A stretch of DNA of 33,984 nt from an uncultured Muribaculaceae bacterium (GTDB lineage: Bacteria > Bacteroidota > Bacteroidia > Bacteroidales > Muribaculaceae), in contig CANRCT010000033.1 of assembly GCA_947629175.1 (NCBI GenBank), positions 1 to 33,984 on the forward strand. Reading direction: 5' to 3'. The position numbers were made by a program, and so were the translations under genes. Within the stretch, counting starts at the first letter, position 1. Each line of letters starts with the position of its first letter. Shown in pieces: positions 16,290 through 25,719 of this stretch. The notes beneath the pieces were generated by a model that searched no databases, was not told the DNA's origin, and saw only the letters and a list, made by a program, of their open reading frames with translations.

Positions 16290-17322
16290 ATCCATCATAA
16301 CGGCGATCGCCGCCCTCGGGGTGCTCTGTGCATGCGGCGAAAAGCGACCCGCCATAGAATTCGAGAAGCCGGCGGAAGTCTATTTCACCGACAGCATACT
16401 CGTATATCCGGACGGATCCCTATCGATCGACTCCATCACCGGCGAGCAGCTTGACACCGACATAATCGGCCTTGTCAACATGAAAGCTGCCGACGGACTG
16501 ATAGCGGTCAGCACGAGCACCGAGCCGAAGATCAGCCTTTTAAGCGACGACGGCGGTATCATCTGCTCTTACGGACGCACCGGACAGGGCCCCGACGACT
16601 TTCTCAACACCGAAATAGCCGCACCCCACATCAGTGAGTCGGGCGACACATGCGCGTGGGTCAACGACATATCCGCATGCGTCATCAAGCGGCTCAACTT
16701 CTCCGCAAGCCGCCGGCGCGGAGCGGCGAAGGTCGACAGCGTGATTCCTACCGAATTCGGCGCCATCAACGCTTTTGTGGCCGGCGACCGTCTGGTGTTC
16801 GAGACGCTCGACAACGACGCCTACAAACTCTACACGCGTTCGCTGACGGACAGCTCCGACACCCTGCATAAAAGTCAGCTATACGTGCGCCCGACCGATG
16901 CATTCTACATATACCTGAGCAACGGAGCCGTCACCCCCGACGGCCGCTACCTGTTCCTGCCCATGGCATACATCAATCAGGCCAACATACTCGACCTGAC
17001 CACCGGCGAAAGAAAAGCCGTGTCGCTGGGCAACGTACTCCCCTACGACCGGTCATATAATTTCCAGGAACGGAGTCCGAAGATCTACGCTTACGGCGCC
17101 TCCGCCTCCGGCACCGACCGTCTCTATGCCATCTATTACGGCACCGACGCCGAGAGCGAGGCCGAGGCGACATCGACCGCCATCCACGAAATAACCGCCG
17201 ACGGGCATATCGCCCGCATCATATATCTGCCCGAAGCGCTTGTCAACATAGCTTTTGACAGCTCCACAGGCACCCTCTACGGCTACGATATCGACGACCA
17301 CATCTACAGATACAGATTATGA
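16279..17322 (+). CDS. Beta-propeller lipoprotein C
   Basis: 347 residues, the shortest of the four propeller lipoproteins. The signal peptide MQHKSIITAIAALGVLCAC gives lipobox LCAC with Cys19; Cys17 is a less likely alternative. It contains YGRTGQGPDDF (about residues 98-108), the counterpart of the G-x-G-P motif in A, B and D. The spaced phrases PDGRYLFLP, ITADGHI and STGTLYGYDIDDHIYRY are typical of propeller blades. It lacks the NPVI C-terminal phrase of A, B and D and is clearly more divergent. It overlaps the RND gene by 11 nt and the TolC-like gene by 4 nt (ATGA), so it is translationally coupled to both. It is best described as a BF3164/TolB-like propeller of unknown function. Confidence 0.82.
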   Translation: MQHKSIITAIAALGVLCACGEKRPAIEFEKPAEVYFTDSILVYPDGSLSIDSITGEQLDTDIIGLVNMKAADGLIAVSTSTEPKISLLSDDGGIICSYGRTGQGPDDFLNTEIAAPHISESGDTCAWVNDISACVIKRLNFSASRRRGAAKVDSVIPTEFGAINAFVAGDRLVFETLDNDAYKLYTRSLTDSSDTLHKSQLYVRPTDAFYIYLSNGAVTPDGRYLFLPMAYINQANILDLTTGERKAVSLGNVLPYDRSYNFQERSPKIYAYGASASGTDRLYAIYYGTDAESEAEATSTAIHEITADGHIARIIYLPEALVNIAFDSSTGTLYGYDIDDHIYRYRL

Positions 17323-18800
17323 AACGCTTCCACATATTCCTGCTTGCAGCTCTGGCAGCCTCCGGCGTCAGCGCTCAGCGTCACGTGACCCTCGACCTCC
17401 AGAGCACCATCGAGATCGCCTCGGACAGTTCGCTGCAGGCGTTCCGCAGCCAGAACCTCTACATGTCGGGATACTGGGAATACGTATCTTTCAAAGCCGG
17501 ACGCCTCCCGAGCCTATCGCTCACCCTGACGCCCGCCAGCTACAACCAGTCGGTCACCCGTGAGTTTGACAACACCGATCAGGTGTACCGCTACTACTCG
17601 CTGAAATCATATTCAGCGGCAGGTGGTCTGAACATCGTGCAGAACTTCGACCCTCTCGGAGGCACGTTCTACATAGAGAGCTCGCTCAACTACGTGCGCA
17701 ACTTCGGGCACACTAAATACACCCAATACTCCTCCGTGCCTGTCCGCATCGGTTATCGCCAGGATCTGATCGGTTTCAACCAGTTCAGATGGGAACGCCG
17801 CATCGAGCCTATCAAATACGAAAAAGTGAAGAAAGAATTTCTTTACAATATGGAGACGGTTTCGGAAAACGCCGTCAGTTATTTCTTCAATCTCGCCCTC
17901 GCACAGGCCGAATACCGCCTGGCCAAAGACAATCTGGCCTCTGCCGACACAATCTATACCATCGGCGAACGCCGCTTCAAGATAGCCTCGATATCGCAGG
18001 CCGATCTGCTGACGCTGAAACTCGACAAGGTCAACGCCCAGAACAATCTGGAAAATACGCGCATAGCCCTGAAACGGGCCATGTTCTCACTGGCATCGTT
18101 CCTCGGCATGGACAAGAATACGGAGATCACGGTCGAGCTCCCGTCGGTGCCGTCGGCGAGAGAGATATCGGCCGACCAGGCCCTGCTGCACGCCAAGGCC
18201 AACAATCCCACTCTGCTCTCGCGCCGTCAGAGTATACTCGAGGCGCAGCGCGACGTGAGCCGCACCCGCATGGAACAGCGGTTCAACGCCAACATCAATG
18301 CCAGTGTGGGCTTCAACCAGTTTGCCGACAATTTCTCGGGCGCCTACCGCAATCCGATGCGTCAGGACATAGTGTCGCTCTCGATAAGCATACCGCTGAT
18401 CGACTGGGGCGTAAGAAAAGGACGGCTCAACATGGCCAAGAACAATCTCAATATTCTCGAGATCCAGGCACGCGAGGATGAGCTGTCGATGGAGGAGGAC
18501 GTCATAATGACCGTCAGCGACTTCAATATCCAGCGTCAGCTCGTCAGCTCCGCCATCGAAGCGCTCGACCTCGCCGAGACAGCCTATGCACAGACCCGTC
18601 AGCGATTCATAATAGGCAAAGCCGACCTCAACACCCTCACACTCTCGCAGAACCGCCAGCAGGACGCCAACAAAAACTATATCAGCTCGCTGCAGAACTA
18701 CTGGCTCAGCTACTACAAGCTGCGCAAACTGACGCTCTTCGACTTCGAGACCGGAATGCCCCTCTCCAACAAGTTTGACATCCAGCACCATATTCACTGA
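17319..18800 (+). CDS. TolC-family outer membrane channel
   Basis: 493 residues with a classical signal peptide (MKRFHIFLLAALAASGVSAQ), not a lipoprotein. The mature protein shows the duplicated long-helix layout of outer membrane efflux proteins. One helical part spans about residues 175-260 (ALAQAEYRLAKDNLASADTIYTIGERR); the second repeats the theme at about 390-465 (ALDLAETAYAQTRQRFIIGKADLNTLTLSQN). GKADLNTL matches the family's 'G..sl.dll' element. Strand-rich segments between them would form the barrel. It is expected to be the exit duct for the RND pump encoded around it. The start codon overlaps the stop of propeller C (ATGA). Confidence 0.93.
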   Translation: MKRFHIFLLAALAASGVSAQRHVTLDLQSTIEIASDSSLQAFRSQNLYMSGYWEYVSFKAGRLPSLSLTLTPASYNQSVTREFDNTDQVYRYYSLKSYSAAGGLNIVQNFDPLGGTFYIESSLNYVRNFGHTKYTQYSSVPVRIGYRQDLIGFNQFRWERRIEPIKYEKVKKEFLYNMETVSENAVSYFFNLALAQAEYRLAKDNLASADTIYTIGERRFKIASISQADLLTLKLDKVNAQNNLENTRIALKRAMFSLASFLGMDKNTEITVELPSVPSAREISADQALLHAKANNPTLLSRRQSILEAQRDVSRTRMEQRFNANINASVGFNQFADNFSGAYRNPMRQDIVSLSISIPLIDWGVRKGRLNMAKNNLNILEIQAREDELSMEEDVIMTVSDFNIQRQLVSSAIEALDLAETAYAQTRQRFIIGKADLNTLTLSQNRQQDANKNYISSLQNYWLSYYKLRKLTLFDFETGMPLSNKFDIQHHIH

Positions 18801-18817
18801 TCAGCAGCCCTCTTCAT

Positions 18818-19975
18818 ATGACAGTCATGAAACGCCATACTCTCGTCATCGCTGCGGCTGCCGCAGTCGCCGCACTGACGGCATCATGTTCCGACAGAGT
18901 CAAGACAGCCGATATCCCGGTCATCGACATCGCTGCACATATCGGCGATGACGAATGCGACAATATCAGCGGCCGCATTAAGATCGTCAATCTGTTCAGG
19001 CCCGAATTCACCGATTCCACGATGCTCACCTACCCCGACATCGCATGCAAGACGGACGACCGGATATATCTTTACAACTACCGGACGATGTTTGAATTCG
19101 AATACCCGTCGGGACGTCCTGTAAGAGTCATCGACCATCGCGGCAACGGCCCGGGGGAATACACTGATATTTTCGGCGTCATTTTCGACCCTGACAGCAG
19201 CCAGTGGACTGTCATCGACAATGAGAACCGGCTTATAACCTATAACGCCGACGGCTCTCACCTGCGCACCGTCACCAATGACTCCATAGACTATATATTC
19301 CGGAGCGGCAACGGCAATATCATTGCGGCAAAAAATATGTTTGACAGAGCCACAATGAGTATCAACCGCGACAAGGTATATTATGAATATACCCCTGATA
19401 TGAAACTTGTCGGCAACTATGCGCTCAAAACCAAGAGATGGAGATACCTTGGCGCGACATATATCGACGAAGTCTTGCCGGCCGACGGACAGATTTATAT
19501 AAATGACGGCGATACCATCTGCCGGATCGACCAGGCTGCGGGGACGCTCAGCCCAGTCATAGCCATCAATTACGGCGACTACGGCACCGACTGGAGCGAA
19601 CTGTCGACCGGTGAAGAGGTTGATGCCGCCAAAGCGAGATATTTCTATCCGTTCCTTCCGCAATTCAATTCACGTTACCTCTTCGCTGTATACGGCACGG
19701 AGGCCAATCACCAGATCATTGACAGATACTACGACGTTTATTCCATAACCGACGGCAAACTGCTTTTCCGCCAGAAAGCGACTCAGGAAAGCCGTAAGAA
19801 TGGCTTTGCTAACGGTGTCAGGCTTCAGATCGACGGTCAGGAGGTAGCCGGCTGGCCCCGGAAGCTTGTGGAGGACGATCATTTCTTCATACTGATATCT
19901 GCCGACGAGATGGCCGCAATCGCGGGGACCGACGAGGTCAACCCCGTCATAGCCGAAGTTGAAATCACCGACTGA
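18818..19975 (+). CDS. Six-bladed beta-propeller lipoprotein D
   Basis: 385 residues. The lipobox is LTASC with Cys24 if translation starts at 18818; an ATG at 18827 (MKRHTLVIAAAAA...) gives an equally good signal peptide three residues shorter. It is homologous to propellers A and B across the whole length: ECDNISGRIKIVNLFRPEFTD matches their DNIT-KIKIKEKFTPEFTD region, HRGNGPGEYTD carries the G-x-G-P motif, and GTDEVNPVI closes the last blade. DNA similarity is low, so this is an older duplication than A/B. It sits 17 nt after the TolC-like gene and 16 nt before the second RND gene. The function is inferred only as an envelope accessory protein of the pump. Confidence 0.85.
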   Translation: MTVMKRHTLVIAAAAAVAALTASCSDRVKTADIPVIDIAAHIGDDECDNISGRIKIVNLFRPEFTDSTMLTYPDIACKTDDRIYLYNYRTMFEFEYPSGRPVRVIDHRGNGPGEYTDIFGVIFDPDSSQWTVIDNENRLITYNADGSHLRTVTNDSIDYIFRSGNGNIIAAKNMFDRATMSINRDKVYYEYTPDMKLVGNYALKTKRWRYLGATYIDEVLPADGQIYINDGDTICRIDQAAGTLSPVIAINYGDYGTDWSELSTGEEVDAAKARYFYPFLPQFNSRYLFAVYGTEANHQIIDRYYDVYSITDGKLLFRQKATQESRKNGFANGVRLQIDGQEVAGWPRKLVEDDHFFILISADEMAAIAGTDEVNPVIAEVEITD

Positions 19976-19991
19976 TACCCCGGACAACGAC

Positions 19992-22900
19992 ATGAAACAG
20001 CGACTCTCATCATTCACCGTAATCGTCACGTTCATCGCTCTGGCCATAGTGGGAGCGGCGCTCGTGCCGCTTCTGCCCGTCAAACTGTCGCCGTCGCGCT
20101 CGCTCCCGAGCCTTACGGTGAGTTTCACCATGCCGGGCAACTCGGCCCGTGTGATCGAAAGCGGAGTTACGAGCAAGCTCGAATCGATGCTTGCGCGAGT
20201 GCAGGGAGTCAAGGAGATCACGTCGACATCCTCCAACGGCAGCGGCTACATCACCATAGGCCTCGACCGCCATGCCGACATCGAGGCCACGCGCTTCGAA
20301 GTCTCGACCATCATACGCCAGGCATGGTCGCAGCTGCCTGAAGGGGTCAACTATCCGCAGATATCGACACGTCAGGCCGACAACAAGGCTTCCCGACCAT
20401 TCATCAGCTATACTCTGAATGCCCCCGCTTCGCCCTACGAGATACAGAACTACGCCGAGGAGAACATAAAGCCGGTGCTCGGACAGCTGCGCGGCGTCTA
20501 TAAGGTGGAACTTTCGGGAGCGCGTCCGATGGAATGGAACGTAAAGTACGACAGCGATCAGCTCCACTCCCTCGGCCTCACACCATCGGATCTGAGCGAG
20601 GCGATACAGCAGACCTCGCGGTCGCAGTTTCTCGGCATCGCGCGCTCGGGCGACCAGTGGCTGCGGGTAAGTTCCGTAAGCTCGCTCGACGACGACCATG
20701 CTTTCGATCCGTCGCAGATATTCGTCACCACTCCGGGAGGAACGACCATACCTCTGTCGCGCCTCGTCACGGTAGAGCGCCGCGAAGCCGAGGCCCAGAG
20801 CTATTACCGCATCAACGGACTCAACTCCATATACCTTAATATCACGGCCGACGATGACGCCAACCAGCTGAAACTCGCCGAGAAAATCAAAGGCCTGATG
20901 CAGGAGATGAAACTGAAGATGCCAAAAGGATATCAGGTGATAATGGGCTACGACGCCACCGAAAGCATCAATGAAGAACTCGACAAAATTTATTTCCGCT
21001 CTGGATTGACTTTCCTCATACTGCTGGCGTTCGTAGGACTCATCACCCTCAATCTGCGCTACATGCTCATCATCACCATATCGCTGATGATCAACCTCGC
21101 GGTGGCGGTGATATTCTACTATCTGACAGGCATCGAGATACAGCTCTACTCACTCGCAGGCATCACGATATCACTCAACCTGATAATCGACAACATCATA
21201 GTGATGACCGACCACATCACCCACAAGCATAATCTCAATGCGTTCACATCGGTGATGGCGGCCACGCTGACTACTGTCGGCGCACTTGGCATCGTTTTCT
21301 TCCTCGACGAGAGCATCCGCCTCAACCTTCAGGACTTCGTGGCGGTGGTCATCATAAACCTCGCCGTATCGCTCTTCGTGGCCCTTTTCCTCGTTCCGGC
21401 GCTGATCGAGCGGATCGGATTGCAGATCCGTCACCGCAAAAACCGTCGCGGCAAGCGCTGGGCAGTCAGATTCTCACGGATCTACAGCGCGATCATACGT
21501 TTCTGCCAGCGGTGGCGCTGGGCCATGATCGTGGTGCTGATACTCGGTTTCGGACTGCCGGTGTTCATGCTTCCCGAATCGGTGGGTATAGACCGGTGGA
21601 ATCCCAAGGCCGAGGAGAATCTCAACCGCTGGCAGAAGCTTTACAACTCTACTCTCGGCAGCAAGACATACAAAGAGAAGGTGAAGCCGGTTGTCGACGT
21701 GGCTCTCGGAGGCTCACTGCGGCTATTCGTGCAGGATGTGTATGCGGGCAGCTACTTCAACCGCGGAGAGTCTGAGCCGTCGCTTCAGGTCTACGCCACT
21801 CTGCCCAACGGATCCACTCTCGAACAGATGAACGAGCTGATCACCAAGATGGAGAGCTACCTGACAGGGTTCAGCGAGATACGCCAGTTCCAGACCTCGA
21901 TCACCTCACCATACCGCGCATCGATCTATATAGTATTCACCAAGGAAGCACAGAAGACCTATTTCCCCTATCAGCTCAAGAGCGACATCATACGCAAGGC
22001 GCAGACTCTCGGAGGCGGCTCGTGGAGCATCTACGGACTGGAGGATCAGGGATTCAACAACGACGTGCGCGAGAGCGCCGGCAGCTACCGAGTGAAGATG
22101 CTCGGCTACAATTACGACGAGCTTGAGCAGTGGGCCGACTCGCTCAAATCGCTCCTGCTGAGCCACCGCCGCATCAAGGAGGTGACCGTCGCATCGGAAT
22201 TTTCCTACTGGAAAGACGATTACAGTGAATTTGCCATCGAAGTCGACAAAGAGCGCCTCGCCAAAGAGGGATTCTCCATATACCAGCTGTATGGAGCTCT
22301 CACGCCGATATTCGGACGCAAAATCAACTCCGGTGCCATCAACGGCGAGCGCGGCAAGGAACAGATATACCTCAACTCCGCCCAAGGCACGCTCTACGAC
22401 GTGTGGGGGCTGATGAACATGCCCATACCTATCGGCGACCGTACACTGAAACTTGCCGACTTCGCCACAGTCAGCCACCGGGCCGCTCCCAAATCAATAG
22501 CCAAAGAGAACCAGCAATACCGCCTATGCCTGCAATACGAATATATCGGATCAAGCACCCAGGGCAAGAAGCTCCTCGAAAACGATCTTGAAAAGCTGTC
22601 GCGGAAACTGCCGCTCGGATATTCGGCAAAGACAGAAGGCTGGGATTATTACTGGAACCGCGACAAGAATGCATCCTACTGGCTGCTGCTCCTCGTCATA
22701 GCGATAATATTCTTCACCACGGCAATTCTTTTCAACTCGCTCGTGCAGCCTCTGGCCATCATCTTCACCATACCGATATCTTTTATCGGCGTGTTCCTGA
22801 CGTTCTACCTGACAAAAGTCAACTTCGACCAAGGTGGTTTCGCATCGTTCATACTGCTCTGCGGCATCACCGTCAACGCGTCGATCTACATTCTCAACGA

Positions 22901-23204
22901 GTACAACACCCTGCGCGAACGCCACCCCCGACGCTCTCCTCTCCGTCTCTATCTGACGGCATGGAACACAAAGATACTGCCTATATTCCTGACCGTGGTC
23001 TCGACCATACTCGGCTTCATACCCTTCATGATCGGCGACGGCAAGGAATCCTTCTGGTTCCCGCTCGCCATGGGCACGATCGGTGGCCTCGTCATGTCGA
23101 TTCTGGCAATATTCTTCTATCTGCCCATCTTCTGCCTCCGGCGCCCGAAAATAATCCGGGGTTCACGTCGCCGCCGCAGCATTTTCCGGAGGAAGCACGC
23201 CTGA
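19992..23204 (+). CDS. RND-family efflux transporter, second, divergent
   Basis: 1070 residues; AcrB-like topology, with a first helix at about 8-28 and membrane clusters at about 340-490 and 890-1050. The TM4 region reads ITISLNLIIDNIIVMTDHI: D400 is kept, the second relay acid is N401, and the usual VEN is replaced by MTDH. TM10 reads GITVNASIYILNEY, lacking the lysine of AcrB. The C-terminal tail is very basic (RRPKIIRGSRRRRSIFRRKHA contains twelve Arg/Lys). The ATG at 19992 is chosen because an in-frame ATG at 19959 lies inside the previous gene and the residues before MKQRLSSF do not look family-like. There is no second adaptor or channel gene, so it may share those of the first RND or form a mixed trimer with it. 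Confidence 0.92.
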   Translation: MKQRLSSFTVIVTFIALAIVGAALVPLLPVKLSPSRSLPSLTVSFTMPGNSARVIESGVTSKLESMLARVQGVKEITSTSSNGSGYITIGLDRHADIEATRFEVSTIIRQAWSQLPEGVNYPQISTRQADNKASRPFISYTLNAPASPYEIQNYAEENIKPVLGQLRGVYKVELSGARPMEWNVKYDSDQLHSLGLTPSDLSEAIQQTSRSQFLGIARSGDQWLRVSSVSSLDDDHAFDPSQIFVTTPGGTTIPLSRLVTVERREAEAQSYYRINGLNSIYLNITADDDANQLKLAEKIKGLMQEMKLKMPKGYQVIMGYDATESINEELDKIYFRSGLTFLILLAFVGLITLNLRYMLIITISLMINLAVAVIFYYLTGIEIQLYSLAGITISLNLIIDNIIVMTDHITHKHNLNAFTSVMAATLTTVGALGIVFFLDESIRLNLQDFVAVVIINLAVSLFVALFLVPALIERIGLQIRHRKNRRGKRWAVRFSRIYSAIIRFCQRWRWAMIVVLILGFGLPVFMLPESVGIDRWNPKAEENLNRWQKLYNSTLGSKTYKEKVKPVVDVALGGSLRLFVQDVYAGSYFNRGESEPSLQVYATLPNGSTLEQMNELITKMESYLTGFSEIRQFQTSITSPYRASIYIVFTKEAQKTYFPYQLKSDIIRKAQTLGGGSWSIYGLEDQGFNNDVRESAGSYRVKMLGYNYDELEQWADSLKSLLLSHRRIKEVTVASEFSYWKDDYSEFAIEVDKERLAKEGFSIYQLYGALTPIFGRKINSGAINGERGKEQIYLNSAQGTLYDVWGLMNMPIPIGDRTLKLADFATVSHRAAPKSIAKENQQYRLCLQYEYIGSSTQGKKLLENDLEKLSRKLPLGYSAKTEGWDYYWNRDKNASYWLLLLVIAIIFFTTAILFNSLVQPLAIIFTIPISFIGVFLTFYLTKVNFDQGGFASFILLCGITVNASIYILNEYNTLRERHPRRSPLRLYLTAWNTKILPIFLTVVSTILGFIPFMIGDGKESFWFPLAMGTIGGLVMSILAIFFYLPIFCLRRPKIIRGSRRRRSIFRRKHA

Positions 23205-23239
23205 ACTCCTGTTAAGTCGGGTTAAGACGGCTGCAGATG

Positions 23240-23270
23240 TTGGAAGTGTGGGAAAAAGTACGTAATTTTG
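23240..23270 (+). promoter_or_regulatory. Promoter for the TPR/PD40 gene
   Basis: TTG at 23240-23242, a 20-nt spacer, and TAATTTTG at 23263-23270 match the Bacteroidota consensus very well. The -7 box ends four bases before the ATG at 23275, so the mRNA is either leaderless at that ATG or has a short leader to the in-frame GTG at 23299. Confidence 0.75.
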
Positions 23271-23274
23271 CGTT

Positions 23275-24681
23275 ATGACAGCGAACTATTTTCCGACAGT
23301 GAAAAAGATTGTTATAACGATGATATTGGCTGCGGTAGCCACAGGTCTCCGTGCACAGACAGCCGCCGAGGCCCAGAGCCTTTTCGCCCGTGGCGAATAT
23401 GCCGAGGCGCTCCCCGCTCTTCTTGAAGAGGCCAAGGCAAAACCGCGCAATGCCGCCGCACAGCACATGGCCGGCATCGCCCTGCTCCGCACCGGGCGTC
23501 CCGCTGAAGCTCGCCGTTTTCTCGCCAAGGGCACCAATGACTCCAAGATCGGACTTGCCGAGATAGCGTTTCTGGAATATGACTTCGACGGAGCCGACGA
23601 CCATCTCGACGCCTATGAGAAAGGTCTGAAACGCGGACGCCGCAACGCCGCCGAGCCTTCCGCCGAGGCCGAAGCGCTGCGTGAGCGGATTGAGCGCGGA
23701 CGCAACATGATGGAACGCGTGGAGCAGCTTACGGTGATCGACAGCATCGCCGTGGGCCGCGACGACTTCTTCCGCATATACAGGCTGTCAAAAGCTGCCG
23801 GCCGACTTGTCGGCGCAGAGGCGCTCTTTGCCGGTTCCGGAGCTGTGGAAGGGCTCCCCGCCTACATCACCGAGAACGGAGACATGGCCATATGGTCGGC
23901 TCCCGACGACAATGAGAACTATACCCTTCGTCAGACCACCCGTCTTGATGACGGATCATGGGACGATGCCCGCTCTCTCGGAGACGCCCTCGGCGAGGGT
24001 GGCGATGCGGCCTATCCGTTCCTCATGAGCGACGGGGTGACGCTTTACTTTGCCAACGACGGCGAAAACTCGCTCGGCGGCTACGACATTTTCATGACCC
24101 GTAACAACGGGGAGGAATATCTTCAGCCGCAGAATATCGGCATGCCGTATAATTCCCCTTACGACGACTACATGCTCGCCATCGACGAGGAGTCGGGCAC
24201 GGGCTGGTGGGCCACTGACCGCAACCGTCTGGGCGACTCTCTTACCGTCTACCGGTTTATCCCGGCCGAGATGCGTGTTAACTATCCCTCCGATACCACT
24301 GGCCTTGCCTCTCTGGCCATGATACGCGATTTCCGCTCCACCCAACAGCCCGGCGCCGACTACAGCGAGCTGCTTGCCCGACCATCAGGCAGCGGAGCCG
24401 ACAATGACGCTGCGGCTTTCACCATAGCCATCGGATCGAGGATATATCATAATCTGAATGATTTCACCACCGGACGCGGACGCACTCTGATGACACAGAT
24501 CATCGGATCGCGCCGCAAGCTCGAATCGGCCCTCGAAGATCTCAGACGTATGCGCGCCCGCTACGGAAGAGGCGACAAGGGACTCGCGCAGCAGATCATT
24601 CATGCCGAAGCCGAGGCCGCTTCGCTCCGCCAGGAGATACGCCGCCTGACCGACGAACTGGCCATGACAGAAAGCAACTGA
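23275..24681 (+). CDS. Secreted TPR plus PD40 beta-propeller protein
   Basis: 468 residues. An N-terminal signal peptide ends near GLRAQ. TPR-like helices follow (about residues 30-110; [41 protein letters not shown]). Then come PD40/WD40-like blades, with [16 protein letters not shown] and the diagnostic GYDIFMTR near residues 240-285. A charged, coiled-coil C-terminus covers about 400-468. Proteins combining TPR and PD40 often carry an OmpA domain (as in PorE of the type IX secretion apparatus), but none is present here. The start is uncertain: GTG at 23299 gives a cleaner signal peptide ([19 protein letters not shown] after the initiator), whereas ATG 23275 adds eight residues. It is followed after 43 nt by floA. 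The role is probably envelope-associated but not known. Confidence 0.8.
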   Translation: MTANYFPTVKKIVITMILAAVATGLRAQTAAEAQSLFARGEYAEALPALLEEAKAKPRNAAAQHMAGIALLRTGRPAEARRFLAKGTNDSKIGLAEIAFLEYDFDGADDHLDAYEKGLKRGRRNAAEPSAEAEALRERIERGRNMMERVEQLTVIDSIAVGRDDFFRIYRLSKAAGRLVGAEALFAGSGAVEGLPAYITENGDMAIWSAPDDNENYTLRQTTRLDDGSWDDARSLGDALGEGGDAAYPFLMSDGVTLYFANDGENSLGGYDIFMTRNNGEEYLQPQNIGMPYNSPYDDYMLAIDEESGTGWWATDRNRLGDSLTVYRFIPAEMRVNYPSDTTGLASLAMIRDFRSTQQPGADYSELLARPSGSGADNDAAAFTIAIGSRIYHNLNDFTTGRGRTLMTQIIGSRRKLESALEDLRRMRARYGRGDKGLAQQIIHAEAEAASLRQEIRRLTDELAMTESN

Positions 24682-24724
24682 ACGCAATCATTACATTTCT
24701 AACCCATTAAATAAAACAACTGCA

Positions 24725-25693
24725 ATGGAAATCTCGATAATCATACTTGGCGTGGTATTGCTGGCGCTGCTTTGCGTCTTCTTCTACTACGTGCCGTTCT
24801 TCCTGTGGATCTCGGCCCGCGTCAGCGGCGTGAGGATCTCGCTGCTCCAGCTCGTGCTGATGCGCATACGTAAAGTGCCGGCATCGGTGATAGTCAGAGC
24901 AATGATCGAGGCCCACAAGGCCGGTCTGACCGGAGTGACCCGCGACGACCTCGAAGCCCATTACCTCGCAGGCGGCAACGTAGAGAAAGTGGTCCACGCC
25001 CTCGTATCGGCCTCGAAAGCGAACATTGACCTCGGATTCAAGATGGCCACGGCCATCGATCTCGCCGGCCGCGACGTGTTTCAGGCCGTGCAGATGAGCG
25101 TCAATCCCAAGGTGATCGACACGCCGCCCGTGACCGCCGTGGCCAAGGACGGCATTCAGCTCATAGCCAAGGCCCGAGTGACCGTGCGCGCTAACATACG
25201 TCAGCTCGTGGGCGGCGCCGGCGAAGACACCGTGCTCGCCCGCGTAGGCGAAGGCATCGTGTCGAGCATCGGATCCTCCGAGAGCCACAAGCAGGTGCTC
25301 GAGAACCCCGACAGCATATCTAAACTCGTGCTGCGCAAAGGACTTGACAGCGGCACGGCGTTCGAGATACTCTCGATCGACATTGCCGACATCGACATAG
25401 GCAAGAACATCGGAGCCGCCCTGCAGATCGACCAGGCCCAGGCAGATAAAAACATCGCCCAGGCCAAGGCCGAGGAGCGACGCGCCATGGCCATAGCCCT
25501 CGAACAGGAGATGAAAGCCAAGGCCCAGGAGGCACGAGCCAAAGTGATAGAGGCAGAGGCTGAACTTCCCAAAGCGATGGCCGCAGCATTCGCCAGCGGC
25601 AATCTCGGCATAATGGACTATTACCGGATGAAAAACGTCCAGGCCGACACCCTGATGCGCGAGAACATCGCAGGGCCGGCCGACGACAAATAA
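24725..25693 (+). CDS. floA: Flotillin-like protein FloA
   Basis: 322 residues, the normal size for the UPF0365/FloA family. An N-terminal hydrophobic hairpin segment (residues 3-31) attaches it to the inner face of the membrane. The SPFH-type core follows ([24 protein letters not shown], then [24 protein letters not shown]). The C-terminal third is an Ala/Glu-rich coiled coil ([20 protein letters not shown] and onward) used for oligomerisation. FloA organises ordered membrane microdomains in bacteria. An NfeD-type partner gene, common beside floA, is absent here; the neighbours are the TPR/PD40 protein (43 nt upstream) and cstA (26 nt downstream). Confidence 0.95.
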   Translation: MEISIIILGVVLLALLCVFFYYVPFFLWISARVSGVRISLLQLVLMRIRKVPASVIVRAMIEAHKAGLTGVTRDDLEAHYLAGGNVEKVVHALVSASKANIDLGFKMATAIDLAGRDVFQAVQMSVNPKVIDTPPVTAVAKDGIQLIAKARVTVRANIRQLVGGAGEDTVLARVGEGIVSSIGSSESHKQVLENPDSISKLVLRKGLDSGTAFEILSIDIADIDIGKNIGAALQIDQAQADKNIAQAKAEERRAMAIALEQEMKAKAQEARAKVIEAEAELPKAMAAAFASGNLGIMDYYRMKNVQADTLMRENIAGPADDK

Positions 25694-25719
25694 GCCTCGG
25701 GGAGGAGACATAACAGATC

